Assembly: GCA_028288395.1 (NCBI GenBank)
Contig: JAQBNV010000435.1
Location: 1 to 5,308 of the forward strand
DNA from: Adhaeribacter sp.
GTDB lineage: Bacteria; Bacteroidota; Bacteroidia; Cytophagales; Hymenobacteraceae
Length of the DNA: 5,308 nt
Direction of reading: 5' to 3'
Shown: in pieces, positions 1 to 5,308 of the stretch
How positions within the stretch are numbered: position 1 is the stretch's first letter
How the letters are laid out: every line of letters begins with the position of its first letter
Position numbers and translations under genes: made by a program
The notes under the pieces: model-generated
Told to the model about the DNA's origin: nothing
What the model saw: only the letters and a program-made list of their open reading frames with translations
Databases searched by the model: none

Positions 1-508
1 GCATCAGGTTTTTCAGTTTAAGGTGTGAAACCGGGTCGAGGCCCACGGAAGGTTCATCAAAAATGAGAATAGCGGGATCAAACATAAAAGCCAGGATGGC
101 ATTTACTTTCTGTTTCGTGCCGCCGGACAAGTTCTTCAATTTCTTATGCCGGGAATCTTCCAGGTTGAAGAGCGTAATATATTTTTCTTCGGAAGCAGGA
201 GTTTTGCGGATATCTTTCGTCATCCGCAATAATTCCGCCATCGTCAGGTTTTCGGGGAAACGGGCAATTTGCGGCATATAGCCAATCTGGCTTTTGTAGC
301 GCCAGTTGTCTTTAATATCTTCATTATTGATTAATATCTGGCCCTTATCCGGCAGGGTTAAACCCAATATACTTTTAATCAGGGTGGTTTTGCCAGAGCC
401 ATTGGGCCCCAGAAAGGCATAAATCCTCCCTTGCTCCAGTTCTAAATTTATTCCCTGCAGCACAGGCAGTTTGCCAAAGGCTTTGTGAATATTTTTGATT
501 TCTATCAT
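1..508 (-). CDS. nosF: NosF, ABC-type ATPase of the NosDFY copper-site maturation complex (3' end cut by window edge)
   Basis: This is the cytoplasmic ATPase that, with permease NosY and periplasmic NosD, supports assembly of the copper-Z centre of N2O reductase. The window holds 169 codons from the start and no stop. Visible ABC motifs are Walker A GPNGSGKT (residues 34-41), a Q-loop glutamine in YMPQ (Q80), the signature LSGGTKQK (127-134), Walker B ILIFDE (147-152) and the D-loop GLD (156-158). The H-loop histidine would lie beyond the edge. The ATG overlaps the nosD stop as ATGA (bases 505-508), with no Shine-Dalgarno, so translation is probably coupled to nosD. The ABC fold is certain. 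The NosF assignment rests on its position directly after nosD, since the ATPase domain alone would also fit other ABC-2 type exporters. Confidence 0.93.
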   Translation of the reverse strand, partial: MIEIKNIHKAFGKLPVLQGINLELEQGRIYAFLGPNGSGKTTLIKSILGLTLPDKGQILINNEDIKDNWRYKSQIGYMPQIARFPENLTMAELLRMTKDIRKTPASEEKYITLFNLEDSRHKKLKNLSGGTKQKVNAILAFMFDPAILIFDEPSVGLDPVSHLKLKNLM

Positions 509-1788
509 GACTTCAAGCTATTTAGGCGGGTACTCGGCGCATCATCCCGAACATTATCCGGGGTTAATACGGGGGCAACTTTTTCAATCAGCTCCAATAA
601 ATCCACAAACATACTTCGGAGTAATACAATGGATGCCGGAATATCTTCGAGCAGGTAGGCAAATAATGTTACAGGTTTGTGCGGCACATCGCCAATGCCA
701 TCGCGGTCCAGGTCGTAGCCGGTATAACTACTCCAGAAGTTACCGGTAAAAGTATTATCGCTGCTGTAGTTATTACTGGTGCTGATTTCGAAGGTATTCT
801 GAATAAAATTATTATGTTTAAAGGCCATGTTTACGCTGCTACCCAGCAGGCGTACGGCCCAACCATTATTCCGGAATTCGTTGTTTTTTATTTCCAGGCG
901 CGTGCAGCCTTCGGCGTAAATACCCGTGGTATTCTGCCGGAAAATATTGCGTTCGATGCGGCTATCGGCAATATCTTTCAGCAGGATGCCGTAAGCAGCG
1001 GCGCCCCAGTTATGTTCAAAAATATTGTCATTCATGTGAATATTCCGGGAATACATGACAGCAATGCCGGAACCGTTGCGGGCAAACCGGTTGTGCTCGT
1101 AGCGGTTATTATCAGCAAACATAAAGTGCAAACCGTAGCGTAAATTGCCGCTGCTGCTATTCCCTTTTACCAAACTATTGCCGGCACTTTCGAAATAGAT
1201 GCCATCGCGATGCCCCGAAACTTTATTCCGGATGACGGATATGGCATTGCTGCGCCAGATATGAATGGCATTACCCGAGGTAGACTCTTTTTTGGCTTGC
1301 CCCCGGATAATATTATTTTTTACCAGGCAACTTTCCGCCCGCTCAATATATACCCCATAATAAGTATTCAGGATAATATTATCCCGCACCGTTATTTTAC
1401 TCCCCCGCACAACCCGAACGGCCGCATAATTTTGCACGAAGCTTTCCTCTACGTTCCGGATGGTCAGACCGGCAATTAAAACGTTATTGGCCTCGATTGT
1501 AAAAAGGCCTTTTTTAAAACCGGCATCCAGCACCGGCTGTTGCCGCCCAATAATGGCCAGTGGTTTATTAATCCGGATATTATTTTCGCGGTACAGGCCC
1601 GGAGCTACCCAAATGGTATCGTAAGGTTTAGCCAGGCTTACCGCCTCTTTTACCGTACGAATCTGACCAGTGGGGCTAACCCTTATGCTCCTACCCTCGG
1701 CCGTACTAATGGCACAACCAGCCAGCATTATTACCACCAGGGAGGAATAAACCAGATACTTAACCAATATATTAATTAAAGCCACCAT
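505..1788 (-). CDS. nosD: NosD, periplasmic beta-helix protein for NosZ copper-site maturation, with a predicted lipoprotein signal
   Basis: NosD is the extracytoplasmic part of the NosDFY complex and is needed to mature the copper-Z site. The protein has 427 residues. A hydrophobic signal (about 4-24) ends in the lipobox LAGC with C25, so lipid anchoring is predicted. Residues about 40-350 form a right-handed beta-helix of short N-rich repeats (KNNIIRG, RNKVSG, KGNSSSG, EHNRFARNG, RNIFRQN, KNNEFRNNG), as in the CASH/NosD family. Family hallmarks are RYGLHFMF (217-224), GIAVMYSR (241-248) and the acidic segment TGYDLDRDGIGDVPHKP (356-372), followed by a helical tail containing SIVLLRS. The ATG at 1788 has no nearby Shine-Dalgarno. 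A TTG at codon 8 would give a shorter, more typical lipoprotein signal and cannot be excluded. It follows nosL after 77 bases and overlaps nosF by 4. Confidence 0.95.
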   Translation of the reverse strand: MVALINILVKYLVYSSLVVIMLAGCAISTAEGRSIRVSPTGQIRTVKEAVSLAKPYDTIWVAPGLYRENNIRINKPLAIIGRQQPVLDAGFKKGLFTIEANNVLIAGLTIRNVEESFVQNYAAVRVVRGSKITVRDNIILNTYYGVYIERAESCLVKNNIIRGQAKKESTSGNAIHIWRSNAISVIRNKVSGHRDGIYFESAGNSLVKGNSSSGNLRYGLHFMFADNNRYEHNRFARNGSGIAVMYSRNIHMNDNIFEHNWGAAAYGILLKDIADSRIERNIFRQNTTGIYAEGCTRLEIKNNEFRNNGWAVRLLGSSVNMAFKHNNFIQNTFEISTSNNYSSDNTFTGNFWSSYTGYDLDRDGIGDVPHKPVTLFAYLLEDIPASIVLLRSMFVDLLELIEKVAPVLTPDNVRDDAPSTRLNSLKS

Positions 1789-1865
1789 ACTTTACCGGTT
1801 GCGCCTTTCGGCCATGTTATTTACCGCAGGCTTTTTAACCGGCCCGCAGCTTAAATTTGGAAATA
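1789..1865 (-). other. nosL-nosD spacer with weak stem and in-frame mini-ORF
   Basis: This 77-base spacer holds no separate promoter or terminator that I can recognise. On the transcribed strand GCTGCGGGC (1842-1850) can pair with GCCTGCGGT (1823-1831) around a 10-base loop, but three of the nine pairs are G-U and no T-run follows. An ATG at 1815 opens a seven-residue reading frame, MAERRNR, closed by TAA at 1792-1794. It is in frame with the nosD ATG, which comes one codon later. Whether either element acts in nosD expression is unknown. Confidence 0.3.
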
Positions 1866-2915
1866 TTAATTATTCCCAGCCCTTACCTCTTCTACCTTTA
1901 GTTTCAGTACCTGGAGCCAGGAAAGGAGTTTGCCGTTTTTTTCCTGCGCCATGGCCGCCGCGCCGGCCTGGTCGGCAAAGGCCGTCAGGTTCAGGCCCAT
2001 CGGGCTGGGCTGGTGCTCGCTTTGCATATAGGTTGCTTCGTGGGCATTCATAAACTGGCCGGGACGTTCAAAGTCCGTTACCAGCAGCAGTTCGGCTTCA
2101 GGTTGGGACTTCTCCTGCACATAAGCTGCCAGGCATTCGATCGAATCAAACTTAAAAGCTTTCCCCTTTTTGGTTACCAGTTCGGCGCCGTAGCGGTTAT
2201 CCGAAATCGTCATCTGGCAATGGTGGCAATTCTCACTGCCATAGGCGATGGCCTGGGGTTCGGCGGTGCAGGACAAAAGCAGCAAACTGCTGGCTACTAC
2301 CGTTCCTTTAACTATTCTGGTAACCGGCAGCTCGCCGGACAGCGGCTTTCTTTTATAAGCAAAATAAACGGCCAAGGCCGTAAATAAAACCGCCAAACCG
2401 AAAGCATAGCCACCTAAATCAGGGAAAGAGGAAGCGGTGATATTTAATAAGCTTTTATACCCCAGAAAAGGAGGCGAATAATTCATGCCGGGTACAATAA
2501 TAGGGGCTTTAGGGTCTAGATTACTGCCAAATTTATCTAACCAGAAATAAAAATCGGCTAAACCCACTACTCCGGCGGTTATTAATACCCCGGTATAGAA
2601 CACCAGGGCTTTCCGGTTCTGCCAAGCCAGCACTGTTAAACCTAGCGAAATCAGACCAGCCACGATGTAGCCCATAATATTCAGTTCCACAAAAGACTCC
2701 GGACTGATAGCGGCCATGCCAATGTAATGATTCAAGATATTAATATTCTGGATGGTAAAATCATCGGTGCCGGTGAGTTGGTTTATCCAGATATACATAT
2801 CCAGGCCATCGGGATATTGCGGCGCTTCGAGCCGGATGTGCCAGAGCGGCACAAAATATACCGCGGCTAACAAACCACAGCTAATCAGAAGGAACAGACG
2901 TGAAATATTGTTCAT
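1866..2915 (-). CDS. nosL: NosL-type copper chaperone fused to an N-terminal multi-pass membrane domain
   Basis: The C-terminal part (about 216-349) is a NosL copper carrier, which in other bacteria is a small lipoprotein delivering Cu(I) for NosZ assembly. It shows NCHHCQM (C230, C233, M235), the stretch YGAELVTKKGKAFKFDSIEC (242-261) with C261, TDFERPG (280-286) and SPMG (304-307). The first 190 residues are unusual for NosL: helices at about 7-25, 80-97, 104-124 and 170-188, then a fifth at 201-215 ending in lipobox-like LLSC (C216). Positive residues after helices 2 (QNRK) and 4 (YKRK) put those loops inside, so NosL would face the periplasm. Periplasmic loops contain NHYIGM (62-67) and PGMNY (142-146), possible metal ligands. 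No ATG or GTG occurs between residue 190 and C216, so this is one frame rather than two genes. The N-terminal domain's function is unknown. Confidence 0.9.
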   Translation of the reverse strand: MNNISRLFLLISCGLLAAVYFVPLWHIRLEAPQYPDGLDMYIWINQLTGTDDFTIQNINILNHYIGMAAISPESFVELNIMGYIVAGLISLGLTVLAWQNRKALVFYTGVLITAGVVGLADFYFWLDKFGSNLDPKAPIIVPGMNYSPPFLGYKSLLNITASSFPDLGGYAFGLAVLFTALAVYFAYKRKPLSGELPVTRIVKGTVVASSLLLLSCTAEPQAIAYGSENCHHCQMTISDNRYGAELVTKKGKAFKFDSIECLAAYVQEKSQPEAELLLVTDFERPGQFMNAHEATYMQSEHQPSPMGLNLTAFADQAGAAAMAQEKNGKLLSWLQVLKLKVEEVRAGNN

Positions 2916-2930
2916 GGCTGGTTATTGTTT

Positions 2931-2944
2931 AACTAATGAACTAA
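2931..2944. repeat. Short direct repeat AACTAA upstream of nosL
   Basis: AACTAA occurs at 2931-2936 and again at 2939-2944, 8 bases apart, between the terminator hairpin and the nosL start. The second copy overlaps the T-run of the terminator. It could be chance in AT-rich sequence. Only about 27 bases separate the T-run from the nosL ATG, which leaves little room for a full promoter. Confidence 0.3.
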
Positions 2945-2995
2945 AAAGATTAGCCCGGCTAAGCCTGCCGCTAAAGCATTCTTTGCCGGGCTAAT
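2943..2995 (-). terminator. Rho-independent terminator or attenuator between nosZ and nosL
   Basis: On the minus strand ATTAGCCCGGC pairs perfectly over 11 bases with GCCGGGCTAAT (arms at 2985-2995 and 2949-2959). After one C it is followed by TTTTT (2947-2943). It begins 12 bases after the nosZ stop. The 25-base loop is longer than usual. No T-run follows the hairpin on the plus strand, so it is oriented for the nos genes. Because nosL follows at once with little room for its own promoter, partial termination that lowers accessory-gene mRNA relative to nosZ is the likely role. Confidence 0.78.
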
Positions 2996-3007
2996 AGTTA
3001 AGATAAA

Positions 3008-5011
3008 TTAAATGGCTGGTTTCTTTTTTTCACCCAACCAGGATTTAAGCGGTGTGTTGGCGCCTTTAGCCGATACGCGGGCATAGCCCTGCATTTCCTG
3101 GTGTAAAGCCGAGCAAAAGTCGGTACAGTAGAAAGGCGTAACACCGGTTTTGGTCGGAACCCACTTCAGGGTTTTGGTCTGGCCTGGCATTACTAGCAGT
3201 TCCGCGTTTTGGTTACCCATTACCGCGAATCCGTGGGGCACATCCCAGTCCTGCTCCAGGTTGGTAAGGTGAAAATATACCTCATCCCCTAGGTGAATGC
3301 CTTCAATATTATCCGGGGCCAGGTGGCTGCGGATGGCCGTCATGTACACGTGTACCTGGTTGCCTTTGCGTTCTACGCGGGTGTCCGCTTCTTTTTTAGT
3401 AGCGTGCGGATGGGTATTTTCGTCGAGGCGATAGAATTTTTTTGAATTTTTAACTATCATTTCGGCTTTAATGGCCTGCGCATAATGGGGTTCTCCGAAA
3501 GTAGGAAAGTCGAGTAAGAGCTTCATTTTATCACCGCTGATATCAATTAACTGGGCACTTTGAGACAATTCCGGTCCGGTGGGCAGGTAACGATCTTTTG
3601 TGATTTTATTCATGGCCAGTAAATATTTACCATCCGGATTCTGCGTATCGCCGCCCGGTATCATTAAGTGACCAATGGAATAATAAACCGGAATCCGGTC
3701 CAGTACTTCGCGTGATTTCACATTCCATTTTACCACTTCCGAAGACACAAACATAGAAGTATACGCATTGCCTTTATTGTCGAATTCGGTGTGCAGCGGG
3801 CCCAAACCTGGTTTTTGCACTTCGCCGGCCAGCACGCTTTCGTATTTTAATACCGGTATGCCATTAATGGTATTATCAAAAGACTTATTCTCAATGGCTT
3901 TTATCATTTTTGAAAAGGAGTGCACCGGAATAACGGCTGCCAATTTACCACTTACCACAATATTCTCCCCAGTTGGGTCCACATCCACGCCGTGCGGCGA
4001 TTTTGGTACCGGAATCAAATACATCATGCCGGGGCAGTCTTCGGGCAACAATACCCGCACCGTTTTTTTATGCGTAGAGGTGGCAATATGTGATTTTTCG
4101 TCGAGTTTGTTGTGGTAATAATTAGCCGGAATCTCTTTCGCCTTTCCCTGGCGGGCGTATTCGGCTGCTTTTTTCCAGTTAATAGCCGCCAGATAATCTT
4201 TGTCGTTCTGCGAAGCCCACATTTCTTTCAGTGTACCGGCTTTTTCGGTGTTGTAAGAAGTAAAGAACATCCAATCGGCCGATGGACCTTTGCCGCCGTT
4301 TGCTAAGTCAAAGTCAAAGCCCGGAACCAAAATTTGGAAGTCAATTTCCATATCGCCTTTTTCCTTATCTACTTTAATAAAAGAGAGGGAGGCCCGAAAT
4401 TTATCTTTGTAAGTATCCAGCGGCACGTCCTGAATACCGCTCCCATCGCTAGCAATCGGCACGCTAAAACGGGTGCCTGCTACCACGTATTCGGTATTAT
4501 CGGTGGGGTACGGTGAGCAGTGCTGGCCGGCACTGTTCGGAATCTCAATTATTTCCACGGTTTCGAAAGTGCTCAGATCTAACCGGGCAATCCGGGGCGT
4601 ATTATTGCCGTTTACAAATAGCCAGCGGCCATCCGGTTTCCCATTCGTCCGGGACAATTTCGGGTGGTGTAAATCATCCCAGGGAATCTGGCCAAACGAA
4701 GTGTTCAGCATCGGCTTTGACTCTTCGGAATAACCATAACCGTTTTCAGGGTTCACCGAAAACACGGGTATCACTTTCAACAGACGGCCCGAAGGCAGAC
4801 CGTATACGTCGACCTGGCCGTTAAAACCACCAGACAGGAAAGAATAATATTCATCGTGCTCACCGGGTGCCACGTATACTTTGCTGGCCGCATCCGAACT
4901 GATGGCCGAGTCCTTGGCCAGGCTAGACCCTTTCTGACAACTGGTAATAGCTGCTGTTCCCATAAATAAACTCAGGGCACAGACCAGGGAGCTTTTATGC
5001 AATATTTTCAT
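3008..5011 (-). CDS. nosZ: Nitrous oxide reductase, clade II (atypical) NosZ precursor
   Basis: This is the periplasmic multicopper enzyme that reduces N2O to N2, 667 residues and complete. The signal (1-24) is of Sec type with a lipobox-like ITSC (C25) and no twin-arginine motif, unlike clade I enzymes. A beta-propeller (about 45-530) supplies the seven copper-Z histidines. My assignment is H115 and H116 (DLHHP), H164 (GQHC), H340 (SPHG), H407 (LHTEF), H448 (IGHLM) and H509 (EPHY). The C-terminal cupredoxin domain (about 550-650) binds copper-A through H593 (VPHGF), C629, C633, H637 and M640 in CTDFCSALHQEM. The ligand set looks complete, so the enzyme should be active. The ATG at 5011 gives a well-formed signal, and there is no Shine-Dalgarno. 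It lies 57 bases after the cytochrome gene and is followed by a terminator. Confidence 0.98.
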   Translation of the reverse strand: MKILHKSSLVCALSLFMGTAAITSCQKGSSLAKDSAISSDAASKVYVAPGEHDEYYSFLSGGFNGQVDVYGLPSGRLLKVIPVFSVNPENGYGYSEESKPMLNTSFGQIPWDDLHHPKLSRTNGKPDGRWLFVNGNNTPRIARLDLSTFETVEIIEIPNSAGQHCSPYPTDNTEYVVAGTRFSVPIASDGSGIQDVPLDTYKDKFRASLSFIKVDKEKGDMEIDFQILVPGFDFDLANGGKGPSADWMFFTSYNTEKAGTLKEMWASQNDKDYLAAINWKKAAEYARQGKAKEIPANYYHNKLDEKSHIATSTHKKTVRVLLPEDCPGMMYLIPVPKSPHGVDVDPTGENIVVSGKLAAVIPVHSFSKMIKAIENKSFDNTINGIPVLKYESVLAGEVQKPGLGPLHTEFDNKGNAYTSMFVSSEVVKWNVKSREVLDRIPVYYSIGHLMIPGGDTQNPDGKYLLAMNKITKDRYLPTGPELSQSAQLIDISGDKMKLLLDFPTFGEPHYAQAIKAEMIVKNSKKFYRLDENTHPHATKKEADTRVERKGNQVHVYMTAIRSHLAPDNIEGIHLGDEVYFHLTNLEQDWDVPHGFAVMGNQNAELLVMPGQTKTLKWVPTKTGVTPFYCTDFCSALHQEMQGYARVSAKGANTPLKSWLGEKKKPAI

Positions 5012-5039
5012 GATGTATAATTATGTTAGGATTATATTT

Positions 5040-5057
5040 TTAGAATAATTAGAATAA
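5040..5057. repeat. Perfect tandem 9-bp repeat upstream of nosZ
   Basis: On the transcribed strand TTATTCTAA is present twice with no spacer, in the AT-rich gap between the cytochrome gene and nosZ, 28 to 46 bases before the nosZ ATG. It could be a regulator site, part of a promoter, or simple AT-rich slippage. I see neither an FNR-like TTGAT-N4-ATCAA site nor the TAnnTTTG element of Bacteroidota promoters in this gap. The repeat is certain, its role is not. Confidence 0.6.
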
Positions 5058-5068
5058 AATAAAAAGTT

Positions 5069-5308
5069 TTATTTCTTCGGTTGCGTTCTGAAATATTCCA
5101 GCACCGAGCGCGCTTCTTCTTCGGTTAAGTTCTGGTTTGGCATCTGGGTCATAAACGCCGCTAGCAATTCTTTGGCAGTGGAATCCTGCTGCACCATTTC
5201 CTGCGGATTCAGGACCATGTTCATAATCCACTCCGGCTTGCGCCGTTCAGCTACTCCGGCCAAATCCGGCCCCACATACTTTTCACCAAACTTATGACAA
5301 GCCGTACA
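5069..5308 (-). CDS. Small c-type cytochrome, C-terminal part (5' end cut by window edge)
   Basis: The visible 79 residues begin exactly at the haem-binding motif CTACH (first cysteine at the right edge). GPDLAGV follows, then a likely axial methionine in MPNQNLT (56th visible residue) and a final helix EEEARSVLEYFRTQ, the usual layout of a class I monohaem cytochrome c domain. The signal peptide, and any domain before the haem site, are outside the window. It lies upstream of nosZ on the same strand with a 57-base gap and no convincing terminator, so cotranscription is plausible. By context it is a candidate electron donor to the copper-A site of NosZ. Small cytochromes of this sort accompany clade II nos clusters, but the partner role is inferred. 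A GTG at 5275 could be misread as a start, but the frame continues upstream through the haem motif. Confidence 0.9.
   Translation of the reverse strand, partial: CTACHKFGEKYVGPDLAGVAERRKPEWIMNMVLNPQEMVQQDSTAKELLAAFMTQMPNQNLTEEEARSVLEYFRTQPKK

Noticed and set aside
679..1143. 154-residue open frame on the plus strand
   Set aside because: It lies wholly inside nosD on the opposite strand and has no recognisable domain; the N-rich repeats of NosD leave the opposite strand open by composition.
1823..1850. Hairpin in the nosL-nosD gap as a terminator
   Set aside because: Three of the nine pairs are G-U and no T-run follows on the transcribed strand, so termination is unlikely.
2268..2340. Possible separate nosL start near residue 190-216 of the fusion
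   Set aside because: The codons there include GTT, ATA, GTA and CTG but no ATG or GTG; the frame runs on from the membrane domain without a stop.
3768..4118. 116-residue open frame on the plus strand
   Set aside because: It is antisense to the conserved NosZ propeller, with no motif and no start context.
5058..5078. AT-only inverted repeat (AAATAAAA / TTTTATTT) at the end of the cytochrome gene
   Set aside because: It contains only A-T pairs with almost no loop, so it is too weak to call a terminator; the sequence is simply AT-rich.
5049..5231. Alternative minus-strand frame of 60 residues near the right edge
   Set aside because: It overlaps the cytochrome frame that holds CTACH and MPNQNL; this frame has no such features.
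1..5308. CRISPR arrays, tRNA or rRNA genes, insertion sequences
   Set aside because: I saw no regular repeat-spacer pattern, no RNA gene features, and no transposase or terminal inverted repeats.

Overview
The window is a section of a nitrous oxide reduction (nos) gene cluster. Every gene lies on the minus strand, so transcription runs from the right edge to the left. In transcription order the genes are: the C-terminal part of a small c-type cytochrome (cut by the right edge), nosZ, a nosL whose product carries an extra N-terminal membrane domain, nosD, and the first two thirds or so of nosF (cut by the left edge). A permease gene, nosY, would be expected next but is out of view. I see no credible gene on the plus strand, and no stretch over 300 bases lacks a gene.

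The organism is most likely a member of the Bacteroidota, perhaps Cytophagales. NosZ is of the clade II ('atypical') kind, with a Sec/lipoprotein-type signal and a C-T-D-F-C copper-A motif. Start codons have AT-rich upstream regions without a clear Shine-Dalgarno sequence. The order cytochrome, nosZ, nosL, nosD, nosF fits clade II clusters. The genus-level guess is inference only.

How the genes work together: NosZ reduces N2O to N2 in the periplasm and the upstream monohaem cytochrome is a plausible electron donor. NosL is a copper carrier. NosD, NosF and NosY form an ABC-type complex needed to build the copper-Z centre of NosZ. nosD and nosF overlap by 4 bases and are probably translationally coupled. 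A strong hairpin followed by five T residues lies between nosZ and nosL. It probably trims read-through, so that the enzyme mRNA exceeds the accessory-gene mRNA.

The pathway is known, not new. The points most worth a second look are the five-helix membrane module fused to NosL, the intra-operon terminator, and the predicted membrane anchoring of NosZ, NosL and NosD together.
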